The position numbers and the translations under genes were made by a program. Source: Eubacterium sp. UBA4343 (GTDB lineage: Bacteria > Bacillota > Clostridia > Lachnospirales > Lachnospiraceae). Taken from it: 28,889 bases of DNA. This document shows positions 1 through 8,230 of the stretch, in pieces. The stretch lies in contig DGTF01000076.1 in NCBI GenBank assembly GCA_002394235.1, positions 1 through 28,889 on the forward strand. The letters run 5' to 3'. Under the pieces are notes generated by a model. That model saw only the letters and a program-made list of their open reading frames with translations. It ran no database searches and was not told where the DNA came from. Every line of letters starts with the position of its first letter. Position 1 is the stretch's first letter.

Positions 1-30
1 TCCTTTCTACTACAATGTATTTATGGTTGA

Positions 31-235
31 GATACCCATCAGCCAAATGGGTTCTTCACCGTCTTGTTGCTTAAGCTGTTAGAATGATGGAGCAACGGTA
101 TGGCGGCTCCCTTTCTTGGACTTAGCGTCCGCAACTGAGACTGCCAGCCAGCTCCTCATTCGCAGCATTCGTTTTATGCAGGTTGAATTGCCCTTGCGGT
201 GCATTCGTGTCACACCCCAGTAGATAGAACAGGCA
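31..235 (+). ncRNA. Candidate IS110 bridge (guide) RNA region
   Basis: This stretch upstream of the transposase has no convincing ORF but several stem-loops: ACCCAT (34-39) with ATGGGT (47-52), GTTGCT (66-71) with AGCAAC (91-96), and GGAC (118-121) with GTCC (127-130). IS110-group elements are known to transcribe an RNA of roughly 150-250 bases from this position, with two internal loops that pair with target and donor DNA. The guide loops could not be assigned because the left flank is outside the window. The position is supported; the RNA itself is inferred. Confidence 0.4.
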
Positions 236-286
236 ATGAGTAAAGCTGACATTTACCGTGTCATATATCATTTCAGGAGGTGGGCA

Positions 287-1504
287 ATGAACGCAGTAGG
301 TATTGATGCATCCAAAGGCAAAAGCATGGTGACGATCCTCCGTCCTTTCGGGGAGATCGTTTCAACCCCTCACGAGGTCAGGCATACATCTGACCAGATC
401 GATGACCTGATCCGGGAGATCCGTTCCCTTGAAGGCGACACTCGTATCGTCATGGAGTACACCGGTCGCTATCACGAACCGATGGCCCGCTGGCTTTCCG
501 ATGCCGGGCTTTTCGTCAGTCTCGTAAACCCAAAGCTGATCAAAGATTTTGACAACGATTCCCTTCGCAAAGTCAAAACCGATAAGGCTGATTCTGTGAA
601 GATCGCCCGCTATACGCTTGACAAGTGGCACAAGCTCAAGCAGTATGGAGCCATGGATGAATTACGAAACCAACTCAAGACCATGAACCGACAGTTCGGG
701 TATTACATGAAACTCAAGACCGCTATGAAGAACAACCTCATCAGCCTTCTTGACCAGACATTTCCTGGCGCCAATGCCTTCTTTGATAGTCCAGCCAGAA
801 GCGATGGCTCGCAAAAATGGGTCGATTTCGTCGATACCTATTGGCACGTGGATCGTATCCGCTCCATGTCCCTTTCTGCATTTACCGAGCACTACCAGAA
901 ATGGTGCAAACGTAAAGGCTACAACTTCCAGCCAGATAAACCTGCGGAAATCTATGAGTCGATCCGCAACATCATCCCAGTGCTCCCGAAAGATGAGGTG
1001 ACAAAGTTTATCATTCGTCAGGCGGTGAACCAGGTCAATACAGCTTCAGCCGCTGTCGAAGAACTGCGTATCCGCATGAACGACATTGCATCCCAACTTC
1101 CGGAATACCCGGCTGTTCTTGCCATGAAAGGTGTCGGGACATCCCTTGGCCCTCAGCTAATGGCCGAGATCGGTGATGTGACCAGATTTACACACAAGGG
1201 TGCACTTACCGCTTTTGCAGGCGTTGATCCCGGAAAGAATGATTCTGGATCCTACTCTCAGAAGAGTGTTCACACTTCAAAACGCGGTTCTGCACCATTG
1301 CGCAAAACACTGTTCCAAGTCATGGATGGTCTAATAAAAACGATGCCTCAAGGTGATCCTGTTTACGAATTCATGAACAAAAAACGTTCTCAAGGGAAGC
1401 CTTACTACGTTTACATGACCGCCGGAGCCAATAAATTCCTTCGTGTCTACTATGGCCGTGTCAAGGAATACCTGACTGAACACTCAGAAGCAAACGAATC
1501 CTGA
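287..1504 (+). CDS. IS110-family transposase
   Basis: This 405-residue recombinase moves its own element. The N-terminal RuvC-like DEDD domain shows D7 (VGIDASK), E57 (VMEYTGR) and D99/D102 (TDKADS). A central helical region follows, then a C-terminal transposase-20 domain with the GVGTSLG segment, TAFAGVDP and SKRGSAPLRK, whose serine near residue 335 is the likely nucleophile. All catalytic positions are present, so it looks intact. An upstream in-frame ATG at 236 would add 17 residues, but the ribosome binding site AGGAGG at 275-280 sits 6 bases before the ATG at 287, so that start is preferred. The gene points towards the 3' end of the minus-strand permease, and no host gene shares its strand nearby. 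Family identity is very likely; whether it is active is unknown. Confidence 0.93.
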   Translation: MNAVGIDASKGKSMVTILRPFGEIVSTPHEVRHTSDQIDDLIREIRSLEGDTRIVMEYTGRYHEPMARWLSDAGLFVSLVNPKLIKDFDNDSLRKVKTDKADSVKIARYTLDKWHKLKQYGAMDELRNQLKTMNRQFGYYMKLKTAMKNNLISLLDQTFPGANAFFDSPARSDGSQKWVDFVDTYWHVDRIRSMSLSAFTEHYQKWCKRKGYNFQPDKPAEIYESIRNIIPVLPKDEVTKFIIRQAVNQVNTASAAVEELRIRMNDIASQLPEYPAVLAMKGVGTSLGPQLMAEIGDVTRFTHKGALTAFAGVDPGKNDSGSYSQKSVHTSKRGSAPLRKTLFQVMDGLIKTMPQGDPVYEFMNKKRSQGKPYYVYMTAGANKFLRVYYGRVKEYLTEHSEANES

Positions 1505-1532
1505 TTTCAATTCATTCATCAAGATTCCATTT

Positions 1533-1557
1533 GGCCGACACTCTGGCGGCCTTCTTT
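1533..1557 (+). terminator. Short GC hairpin plus T-rich tail after the transposase
   Basis: GGCCG (1533-1537) can pair with CGGCC (1547-1551) across a 9-base loop, followed by TTCTTTT. It lies 29 bases after the transposase stop and could end its transcript or form part of the element's right end. The stem is short, so this is a modest call. Confidence 0.4.
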
Positions 1558-1628
1558 TCGTGCCTTCATTCAACCTATATAAAATTTTCAAAGTGCATCA
1601 TTTCAGCCTTGACTTTTTATTTGCAGGC

Positions 1629-2519
1629 TCAGTTATAATATACCCATTTCTTCTCTGATTTCTGTACAATCCAGGAGATCACAGCGATGATAACAAGCAT
1701 GAAGATAACGATCGCCGCTCCATATCCCCTGTCTGACAGCTCAAAGGAATAATGATAAAACAGATACTCAACCGACTCTACATAGCGGAACGCACGGCTG
1801 CTTCGATCCATAATCATATATGGAAGATCAAAGAGCGACAGCGCGCCGATGATTCCGGTCTGAACTACAAAAAACATCATCGGAGAAAGAAGCGGGAGCG
1901 TGATATGAAAGAATGCATGAACTCCTGTCGATCCATCAAGCGCAGCGGCCTCATAGTAATCCTTTGGAATATCCTGAAGTCCTCCCAGGAAAAGGATCAT
2001 ATTGTTGCCAATCGCGCTCCAGATGCCGACGATCGCGACAGAAATCCAGGCAATCTTCGGATCCGTCGTCCAGCTGATATGCGCGCCGAAAATCTTGTTC
2101 AGCAAGCCGTAATCCTGGTTATAAATCCACTTCCAGACCATGGCCACCGCAGCCGGTGCACAGATCATCGGAAGGAAGAAAATCGTACGGTAAACTGACC
2201 GGCATTTCATCTTGCGGTTCAGGAGAACAGCAAGTACAAGCGGAATCGCAATAGAAAACGGCACCTGAAGCAGCGCATACTTGAATGTGTTCAGGAGCGC
2301 CTGCCAGACCTCCGTATCGTGAAAAAGTCTGGCATAATTTGCTGCTCCGACAAACTTATTGCCCAGCCCGAAGTCCCCCGTCTTGCAGAAGGAAAGCCAG
2401 ATCGTCTGTACAATAGGGTAAAAGTTTAACAGAATCAGACCGATTATCGTCGGCGCGACCAGAAGAAGTCCCCAGTACCCTTCGATTCTTTCACGCCTCG
2501 TCTTTCTTATTCGTTTCAT
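1629..2519 (-). CDS. Sugar ABC transporter permease, MalF/UgpA type
   Basis: This 296-residue inner-membrane protein has about six hydrophobic segments, beginning near residues 15-40 and ending near 270-290. The permease EAA loop, which docks the ATPase, is clear at YYEAAALDGSTGVHAFF (188-204), followed by ITLPLLSP. It belongs to the binding-protein-dependent sugar permeases that form a heterodimer with a MalG-type partner. The gene lies 57 bases downstream of the binding-protein gene and should share its transcript. No MalG partner or ATPase is present; the next sequence downstream is the IS110 element. Many Firmicutes use a distant shared MsmX-type ATPase, so a missing ATPase is usual, but a missing second permease is not. 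The start is the ATG at 2519 with a modest AAGGTGA site upstream. The substrate is not shown by the sequence. Confidence 0.9.
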   Translation of the reverse strand: MKRIRKTRRERIEGYWGLLLVAPTIIGLILLNFYPIVQTIWLSFCKTGDFGLGNKFVGAANYARLFHDTEVWQALLNTFKYALLQVPFSIAIPLVLAVLLNRKMKCRSVYRTIFFLPMICAPAAVAMVWKWIYNQDYGLLNKIFGAHISWTTDPKIAWISVAIVGIWSAIGNNMILFLGGLQDIPKDYYEAAALDGSTGVHAFFHITLPLLSPMMFFVVQTGIIGALSLFDLPYMIMDRSSRAFRYVESVEYLFYHYSFELSDRGYGAAIVIFMLVIIAVISWIVQKSEKKWVYYN

Positions 2520-2576
2520 GATTGAATCACCTTGTCCTGCGCAAATGCGCTTAGAAAACCATACACATCCATATCA

Positions 2577-3896
2577 TTATTGTTTTTCTTCCGCCAAAGT
2601 ATCGTTCATCTGGCTCGCCAGATCCTTGCAGATATCGGTCATCTGTGACGGATCATTCCATGCCGGGATGAGACCGTCTGTAAAGCTGTCCTCCCACCTG
2701 CTTGAATATTTTGAATATGGTCTCATAACCAGAGTTCCGTCATTCTCAATATCCGTGAACGCGGAGAGATCCATGCCCTGGAATGCTTCAGCAAATTTTT
2801 CCGATGCGCCCTTATATGCGGCCATCGTCACTCCAAGCTGTGCCTGTTTTTCCTGTCCTTCCTTATCGGTCATCGCCTCGATGAACGAGAAAGCCTCATC
2901 CTTATGCGGAGAATTTTTATAAATGGACCAGCCAAGTCCGTTGTAGATGGAACACCGCTCTTCCTTATCGCATTTTCCGTTTCCGTTTACATCCTCATAT
3001 GGGAGCTCAACCCATGCCAGATCATCTTTTATATCTGATGTGTAATAGGAATTGATCATCCAGGATCCATCCAGATACATACCCAATTTTCCGGAAATCA
3101 TCATCGTATCTCCCGATGTATTTGCCATGGAATCCTGTGACGGACAGGACGGCAGGATTTTATCACCGATGAAATTCATTGCTTTCAGGGTGTTTTCATT
3201 ATCCATGCCGGACTTTGTGTGATCGGAGTTGATTATTTCTCCGCCGAAAGAATAAACCACATCATACCAGCCGCTCTGATTGGAACCGGTATTCATATAG
3301 GTGCCGTAAACGCCGTCATCTTTGCCTGCAGCCGTTATCTTCCCGGCGATATCCGCAAAATCTTCCCATGTCCAGTCCTTGGTCGGATAACTGATTCCGT
3401 ACTTATCAAAAATCTTTTTATTGTATACAACAGCAATGGTATCGTGATCCTTCGGAATTGCGTAGTGTTTGCCGTCCCTCTCATACAGCTTTGTGATTCC
3501 ATCATAATAATCATCGAAGCTGATCTTGTCGCTCTTTTCCACATAATCATCAAGCGGAAGCAGGATATCGGAACCCGTATACATGTCTGCATACGAGGAA
3601 TGCATCCAGAAGACATCCGGCATCTGTCCGCCCGACACGCCCGCTTCAAGCGTCGTCCAATAAGAATCCCAGTCCATTACCTGGAACTTTACAGGAACTC
3701 CGCTCTCCTTACTCCAATCATCCGCAATCTGCTTCAGACCGCTCAACTGGTTATTATCCCAGATTGCAACGGTAATGCCCTTACCATCCGCCTCGCTGCC
3801 GGATGTACTTCCGGTTCCGGAAGCCTTTCCTCCGCATGCTGCCAACGACATACATAAAATACCCGCAAGACCTGCAGTTAACAGTTTTTTAAACAT
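2577..3896 (-). CDS. Sugar-binding lipoprotein of an ABC transporter (family 1 solute-binding protein)
   Basis: This 439-residue extracellular lipoprotein captures sugar for the permease encoded just downstream. The signal peptide starts MFKKLLTAGLAG and ends in the lipobox SLAAC with the lipidated cysteine at residue 21, followed by a Gly/Ser-rich linker. The mature part has family 1 features such as ITVAIWDNN at the first strand, DVFWMHSS, the LPLDDYV hinge segment and GKLGMYLDGSW. An in-frame ATG 66 bases upstream was rejected, because an AGGAGGG site lies just before the ATG at 3896 and the signal peptide starts there. The AraC-type regulator lies upstream on the same strand. Because the next block encodes arabinose catabolism, an arabinose or arabino-oligosaccharide ligand (AraN-like) is possible, but this is inference from position only. 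Confidence 0.9.
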   Translation of the reverse strand: MFKKLLTAGLAGILCMSLAACGGKASGTGSTSGSEADGKGITVAIWDNNQLSGLKQIADDWSKESGVPVKFQVMDWDSYWTTLEAGVSGGQMPDVFWMHSSYADMYTGSDILLPLDDYVEKSDKISFDDYYDGITKLYERDGKHYAIPKDHDTIAVVYNKKIFDKYGISYPTKDWTWEDFADIAGKITAAGKDDGVYGTYMNTGSNQSGWYDVVYSFGGEIINSDHTKSGMDNENTLKAMNFIGDKILPSCPSQDSMANTSGDTMMISGKLGMYLDGSWMINSYYTSDIKDDLAWVELPYEDVNGNGKCDKEERCSIYNGLGWSIYKNSPHKDEAFSFIEAMTDKEGQEKQAQLGVTMAAYKGASEKFAEAFQGMDLSAFTDIENDGTLVMRPYSKYSSRWEDSFTDGLIPAWNDPSQMTDICKDLASQMNDTLAEEKQ

Positions 3897-4011
3897 CTTT
3901 CCCTCCTGATCTGACATAACACCTGTCTCCAGGGAATTACACTTCCCCGATTCAGTTCTCACTCATCATCATTACAAACTCAGCTACAACAGAGACGATA
4001 CATTCTGTCTG

Positions 4012-4043
4012 ATATTTCAGTTTGATTCCCGAAATATTTCAGT
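4012..4043 (-). promoter_or_regulatory. Direct repeat upstream of the sugar transporter, possible AraC-type operator
   Basis: Within the 340-base gap between the binding-protein gene and the araC-like gene, ATATTTCAGT occurs at 4012-4021 and again at 4034-4043, a 22-base period of about two helical turns. AraC-family proteins commonly bind such same-face direct repeats, and the regulator gene is adjacent. The sites lie about 115-150 bases upstream of the binding-protein start. The rest of the gap shows an AT-rich hairpin over the araC-like stop (4223-4242) and nothing else recognised. Confidence 0.35.
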
Positions 4044-4236
4044 GAAAAATGTCTTTTTTGTCTTCAGGCAATTCTTAAGGCCGGCAACCTGTCAACTTTT
4101 TGATCTCTTTCGATATTAATTCTATGCAAAACAACGGTAAATGCCCATGGTCTTGTGTTGCATAGATATGGAAAAATGTACACTATGAACCTCAAGCCTG
4201 CACCATCAGTATGCAGGAATAAAAATAAATCCGTTT

Positions 4237-5157
4237 TTATTTTTTTCTCGACGGCTGATATGCATTCAGCATATCCTCTTCAGATATCTCCTTTTTCTGA
4301 TACATCGTCCGGAATTGCGACGGGGTCATTCCAAAATGTGCCTTAAAAGTTTTCGAATACGCAAGTGCGTCAGAATATCCCGCTTGAAGCGCGACCTCAT
4401 TGATACTGTCATTGGTATGGGCAAGGTTGTGGACAGAATACCACAGCCTGGTATGCATCAGATATTCCTTCGGAGACATGGATGTTGCCTCCTGGAAGAT
4501 TTGTACCAGATATCCCCGCGAGATTCCGATTTTCTCTGCCAGCTCTGTAATCCTGAGATTTTCCCTGAAATGCATTCGGATATACCGGATCGCATACTCC
4601 GCGTAGGAAGATACCGATTCACAATCCACAATATATTCTCCCTGAAACCTTGCATCCGACATCATAAGAGACAATATCTGATATAAAATCCCGGTGCGCA
4701 TCATATAGTCAATATGATTCAGCTCTCTGTACCGCATCATCTTTTCGATAAGTCCGACAATTTTATCCGGTTCCGTAACCGTAAGTACCGGCCTGTCTCT
4801 GCGGAAACCAATGCGCCGGATATTTTCTTCCGCCGAAGAGCCATGAAATCCCACCCAGTAATATGTCCAGGGATCATTATTGTCTGCCTTGTAATAGATC
4901 ATCTGTCCGACAGGGATGACAAACATCGACCCGGCTCCGATCTTCCACTCCCGGCCGAAGCAGCGCAGTATCCCACTTCCTTCGGTCACGATGTGGATGA
5001 TATTTGCTTCTCTTTCCACCGGACCGAAACTGTGACCCGGTTCACATTCTTCTGTTCCGCAAAAATCCAGCGCAAGAGGAATATCCGGATTTATCTCATC
5101 ATTCAGCACATGCCTGTATCCGTCCGAGACGACGATTTCTCTGATTTTACGGCTCAT
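4237..5157 (-). CDS. AraC-family transcriptional regulator
   Basis: This 306-residue regulator has an N-terminal cupin-like ligand domain (about residues 20-160, with GSGILRCFGREWKIGAGS and PVGQMIYY) and a C-terminal double helix-turn-helix domain (about 195-295). The first helix-turn-helix lies in LRITELAEKIGISRGYLVQI and the second in INEVALQAGYSDALAYSKTF, closing with the signature FKAHFGMTPSQFR. Start ATG 5157 follows GAAGGAGG at good spacing. It is encoded upstream of the binding-protein and permease genes on the same strand, the usual arrangement for an activator of a neighbouring sugar transporter. It is unrelated in sequence type to the AraR repressor of the next block, so the two sugar loci probably answer to different signals. 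The inducer is unknown. Confidence 0.93.
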   Translation of the reverse strand: MSRKIREIVVSDGYRHVLNDEINPDIPLALDFCGTEECEPGHSFGPVEREANIIHIVTEGSGILRCFGREWKIGAGSMFVIPVGQMIYYKADNNDPWTYYWVGFHGSSAEENIRRIGFRRDRPVLTVTEPDKIVGLIEKMMRYRELNHIDYMMRTGILYQILSLMMSDARFQGEYIVDCESVSSYAEYAIRYIRMHFRENLRITELAEKIGISRGYLVQIFQEATSMSPKEYLMHTRLWYSVHNLAHTNDSINEVALQAGYSDALAYSKTFKAHFGMTPSQFRTMYQKKEISEEDMLNAYQPSRKK

Positions 5158-5226
5158 CTTCTGTTTCCTCCTTCTGAACGTTCCCTGTTTCTGTGTATCA
5201 TTCTAAAATCCGAATATGCGTGGGCA

Positions 5227-5336
5227 GTGAGCCACATCCGCTCACATAAAGTTTGAAGCGGTGGGCGAACGCCGCGACAGACCGACGAAGTCGGTCATCT
5301 GTGGATTGCGGGAGTGCGAAGCACGGAGCAATCCGC
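5227..5336. repeat. Hairpin cluster with GAA-type loops, upstream of the araC-like gene
   Basis: Four stem-loops follow each other: GTGAGC/GCTCAC (5227-5245), GGCGAACGCC (5264-5273), GACCGAC-gaa-GTCGGTC (5280-5296), and a nested stem GGATTGC/GCAATCC (5303-5334) enclosing GTGC-gaa-GCAC. Three of the four have GAA in the loop. It occurs once in this window, 80 bases left of copy A of the 98-base repeat. It has the look of a palindromic intergenic element or a structured leader of the araC-like mRNA. No coding sequence is apparent. The surrounding gap 5158-5624 otherwise contains repeat copy A and a terminator. Confidence 0.5.
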
Positions 5337-5419
5337 AGCTTATACAGTGTGCAGCACGATATATCATATGTCGTTATTGTACAATATCTGATCCACATCA
5401 GCATCTGATATTCAACGTA

Positions 5420-5517
5420 AACGAGATAAAACACGCTGCGCGAGTTTTATCTCGCTATCGCGACGCTCGCCGCACACGAATACTTCGCATTCGGCTGCGG
5501 CTCACTGTTCGCGTAAA
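5420..5517 (+). repeat. 98-base intergenic repeat, copy A
   Basis: This copy is identical over 98 bases to copies B and C. It contains two stem-loops: CGAGATAAAAC (5422-5432) with GTTTTATCTCG (5444-5454), an 11-base perfect stem; and GCCGCA (5469-5474) with TGCGGC (5496-5501), enclosing CGAAT/ATTCG. Its A-rich right edge runs into the ribulokinase terminator, so the terminator's T-tract and the repeat edge share bases. Open frames across it look like chance translations. Confidence 0.95.
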
Positions 5518-5570
5518 AAAGGGAAATGCCCGGTCCGCATTCCTCTCGAAATTCAGACCGGGCATTTCCC
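5515..5570 (-). terminator. Strong terminator after the ribulokinase gene
   Basis: GGGAAATGCCCGGTC (5521-5535) pairs perfectly over 15 bases with 5556-5570, with a 20-base loop. In the minus-strand transcript the stem is followed by six T's (5515-5520). It lies 55 bases after the ribulokinase stop and closes the arabinose block. Confidence 0.9.
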
Positions 5571-5624
5571 GCAAGTTCTCTTTTTATGTTTTTTATACGT
5601 TTTTCGCTATTTGTGAAAAGTAAA

Positions 5625-7226
5625 TCACCAGGAAAGATGATCAATAGCGGCCTTCTCTACCGCAATTCCCGCGCGGTAGTGTTCAGCGAAGGTCTCGTAT
5701 CCCGCCTCGTCCGCAGGATCCGGATCGATCGTAATTCCCTCCTGTCCGGCAAAAATCTTCTGTGACAGGTAATCGCCCAGTGAATCGTATTCGTTCGCGC
5801 CGCTGATCCGGTACGCTGCCAGTACAGCCATTCCCCATGGACCACCCTCGCTGGCGGTCTTCATGACCGTCACCGGCACATGAATGGCGGCAGCCAGATA
5901 CTTCTGCGCCACTCCTTCCGTTTTAAACAGTCCGCCGTGACCGGTGATGCGGTCGATATGCACATTTTCCTCCTTCAGGATATCCATCCCGAGCTTAACC
6001 GCAGCCAGAGAAGTATACAGATTTGCGCGCATCAGATTTGCCAGATTGAACCGGCTGTCCGGCATTCTGACATACAGCGGCCGTCCCTCGTTCAGCATGG
6101 TTACATTCTCGCCCGAGTAATAACCGTATGCCAGAAGTCCGCCGCAGTCCGGATCTCCCTTCAGTGAATTGGTGTAGAGCTTCTGATACAGCTCTCCCAT
6201 ATCCGCCTGAATCCCCATCAGCTCGCAGAACTCATGGAAGATCCCCACCCAGGCGTTGAGGTCTGTTGTGCCGTTGTTCGCGTGAGACATCGCGCAGGGC
6301 GCCCCGTCCGGCGTCGTAACCATGTCGATTTCCCGGTGAAGCTTTTTCAGCGTCTGTCCTTTCTCCAGCACAATCATTGCGAACGTACTGGTTCCCGCAG
6401 AAATATTGCCAGTTCCCGGTGCGACAGAATTCGTGGAGACCATCCCGGTTCCCGCATCCCCTTCCGGCGGAGCCATCGGCACGCCAGGCTCCAGATTTCC
6501 GCTCTCATCCAGAAGGGCCGCTCCCTGCGCTGTCAGAGTCCCGGCATCCTCTCCCGCACACAGGACCTTCGGGAACAGATCTTCCGCGCGGAAGGAGTAC
6601 CCGTGCTTCTGAAGGAGCCCGTCAAAAAGCTCCATCATGTGCGCGTCATAGTCCATTTTTGAGGTATCCATCGGGAAGATTCCAGACGCGTCTCCTGCGC
6701 CGGTCACCTTCCGACCCGTCAGCCGATAGTGCATATAAGAAGCAAGTGTGGTGACAAAATCCACCTTATCCAGATGTTTCTCATGATCCAGCACACACTG
6801 ATACAGATGCGCTGATGTCCAGCGGAGCGGAATATTGAAATCAAACAATTCCGTCATCTCATCCGCTGCCGCCTGCGTATTTGTATTCCGCCATGTCTGG
6901 AACGGAGCAATCGTATGATCCTCCTGATCCAACGCAATGTATCCATGCATCATGGCACTGATGCCCAGCGCACCAAGCTTCCGAATCACAACGCCATACT
7001 TCTGTCTGACATTCTCCCGCAGCGAGGTATAACACCCACGAAGGCCCCTGTCAATTTCCTCATAGCTGTAGGTCCAGATACCATCCCGCAGTTTATTTTC
7101 CCAGTCATACACACCTGTACCAAGTACATTTCCGTCAAGATCAATCAAAACCGCCTTGATTCTCGTCGAACCGAACTCAATGCCTAGTGCCGTCTGTCCC
7201 GCCTCGATCTGTTCTCCTGCTCCCAT
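5625..7226 (-). CDS. araK: L-ribulokinase of the xylulokinase-like FGGY type (AraK-like)
   Basis: This 533-residue cytoplasmic sugar kinase most likely phosphorylates L-ribulose to L-ribulose 5-phosphate, the step between AraA and AraD. The FGGY N-terminal domain opens with LGIEFGSTRIKAVLID (phosphate-binding loop). The central part has SAMMHGYIALD and PFQTWRNTNTQ, and the C-terminal ATPase half has GNISAGTSTFAMIV and ITGHGGLFKTEG. The sequence resembles the xylulokinase-like ribulokinases described from Clostridium and Bacteroides rather than classical AraB, and the length near 530 fits that group. The preferred start is the ATG at 7226, preceded by AGGGAGAG; an ATG 33 bases earlier lacks a site. 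It is the last gene of the araA-araR-araD-kinase series, with a strong terminator. A true xylulokinase role is the main alternative, but arabinose gene context favours ribulokinase. Confidence 0.85.
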   Translation of the reverse strand: MGAGEQIEAGQTALGIEFGSTRIKAVLIDLDGNVLGTGVYDWENKLRDGIWTYSYEEIDRGLRGCYTSLRENVRQKYGVVIRKLGALGISAMMHGYIALDQEDHTIAPFQTWRNTNTQAAADEMTELFDFNIPLRWTSAHLYQCVLDHEKHLDKVDFVTTLASYMHYRLTGRKVTGAGDASGIFPMDTSKMDYDAHMMELFDGLLQKHGYSFRAEDLFPKVLCAGEDAGTLTAQGAALLDESGNLEPGVPMAPPEGDAGTGMVSTNSVAPGTGNISAGTSTFAMIVLEKGQTLKKLHREIDMVTTPDGAPCAMSHANNGTTDLNAWVGIFHEFCELMGIQADMGELYQKLYTNSLKGDPDCGGLLAYGYYSGENVTMLNEGRPLYVRMPDSRFNLANLMRANLYTSLAAVKLGMDILKEENVHIDRITGHGGLFKTEGVAQKYLAAAIHVPVTVMKTASEGGPWGMAVLAAYRISGANEYDSLGDYLSQKIFAGQEGITIDPDPADEAGYETFAEHYRAGIAVEKAAIDHLSW

Positions 7227-7269
7227 ATTCTCTCCCTTCTCCTTTCGCACACAGCTCATATCTCTGTCT

Positions 7270-7316
7270 CAGGCAGCCATTTCTCAACTGTCCCCTGTAA
7301 CTTACGGGGCTGCCTG
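7270..7316 (-). other. Stem-loop between araD and the ribulokinase gene
   Basis: CAGGCAGCC (7270-7278) pairs perfectly with GGCTGCCTG (7308-7316), and CCCC/GGGG inside can extend the structure. No T-tract follows in the minus-strand transcript, so it is more likely an mRNA-stabilising or processing stem, or a weak attenuator, than a full terminator. Confidence 0.55.
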
Positions 7317-7336
7317 CAAACCCGCAGATTCTGAAG

Positions 7337-8038
7337 TCATTCCTCCTTCTGACCGTAGTACGCGCCTGCTCCGTGCTTGCGGAAATAATGCTTGTCTTGA
7401 AGCGCCTGCGGTGCCGGCTGCACCTTGGGATTGATGCATTCACAGAGCGCCGCCATTTTCGCCACTTCCTCTACGACAACAGCATTGTGAACCGCTTCCT
7501 TTGCGTCCTTTCCCCAGGTAAATACTCCGTGATTCTTGCAGAGAACTCCCGGCACAGCGGCGGGATCTCTGTGATTTTCTTCAAAATCATCCGCGATCAG
7601 CACGCCGGTATTGGTCTCGTAGGCCTCCTCGATTTCCTCTTTTGTCAGGTTTCTCACGCAGGGAATGTCCCCGTAAAAATAATCTGCGTGCGTTGTTCCA
7701 TAGCAAGGAATTCCACGCCCGGCCTGTGCCCAGCTGGTCGCCCAGGTAGAATGCGTGTGAACAATTCCTCCGATTTCCGGAAAACGATTATACAGAACGG
7801 TATGTGTCGGCGTATCAGAGGAAGGATTATAACGTCCTTCCACCTTCTCCCCCTTCAGATTTACCACAACCATATCCTCCGGCTTCAGCTTCTGATAATC
7901 CACACCGCTCGGCTTGATGACAAACAAGCCGCTCTCACGGTCAATCGCGCTGACATTTCCCCATGTAAAGGTGACAAGATGATATTCCGGCAGAAGCAGA
8001 TTCGCCTCCCAGACCTTTTTCTTTAATTCTTCCAGCAT
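7337..8038 (-). CDS. araD: L-ribulose-5-phosphate 4-epimerase
   Basis: This 233-residue class II aldolase-fold enzyme interconverts L-ribulose 5-phosphate and D-xylulose 5-phosphate, feeding arabinose carbon into the pentose phosphate pathway. The zinc ligands H94 and H96 (VHTHSTWA) and H170 ([10 protein letters not shown]) and the catalytic D75 (SSDTPTH) match the known enzyme almost residue for residue, as do GNVSAID near 27-33 and [13 protein letters not shown] at 115-127. The length equals that of the E. coli enzyme (about 231). Start ATG 8038 follows GGGAGA. It is flanked by araR upstream and the ribulokinase downstream on the same strand. Nothing is missing or unusual in the protein; its upstream gap contains a T-rich tandem repeat. 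Confidence 0.97.
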   Translation of the reverse strand: MLEELKKKVWEANLLLPEYHLVTFTWGNVSAIDRESGLFVIKPSGVDYQKLKPEDMVVVNLKGEKVEGRYNPSSDTPTHTVLYNRFPEIGGIVHTHSTWATSWAQAGRGIPCYGTTHADYFYGDIPCVRNLTKEEIEEAYETNTGVLIADDFEENHRDPAAVPGVLCKNHGVFTWGKDAKEAVHNAVVVEEVAKMAALCECINPKVQPAPQALQDKHYFRKHGAGAYYGQKEE

Positions 8039-8065
8039 GTCATATTCTCCCGTATGTTAATCTTA

Positions 8066-8110
8066 TTTGTTATTATCCTTCTTTGTTATTATCCTTCTTT
8101 GTTAATCTTC
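8066..8110. repeat. 16-base tandem repeat in the araR-araD gap
   Basis: A 16-base unit TTTGTTATTATCCTTC occurs at 8066-8081 and 8082-8097, with a partial, diverged third copy to 8110. The T-rich tract continues to 8230 with looser repetition; TTCCACGTTTTTGTTGT recurs about 80 bases apart. It lies in the untranslated region just upstream of araD. The 192-base gap holds nothing else recognised. Confidence 0.8.
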
Positions 8111-8230
8111 CACGTTTTTGTTGTTCGTTTTTCTCTGTATTATTCTTCTGCGTTATTGTTGTGTGTTTTTCTTCGGCAGTATTCTTCCACGTTTTTGTTG
8201 TGCTTTTTTCTTCTGCAGCATTCATCTGTG

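Larger units (their letters stand above)
1..1600 (+). mobile_element. IS110-family insertion element (left edge at or beyond window start)
   Basis: The element consists of a DEDD/serine transposase gene (287-1504), about 286 bases of upstream non-coding sequence with several hairpins, and a short right flank with a small GC hairpin at 1533-1551. IS110 elements lack long terminal inverted repeats, so neither edge can be fixed from one copy; the stated right limit is an estimate between the transposase stop and the permease stop at 1629. The long upstream non-coding part fits the IS110 group, where a guide (bridge) RNA is made from the left end, better than the IS1111 group, where the RNA lies downstream. 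Confidence 0.75.

Noticed and set aside
4177..4182. Single TGTAC motif upstream of the sugar-binding protein gene as an AraR operator
   Set aside because: It is isolated, not palindromic, and the locus has its own AraC-type regulator.
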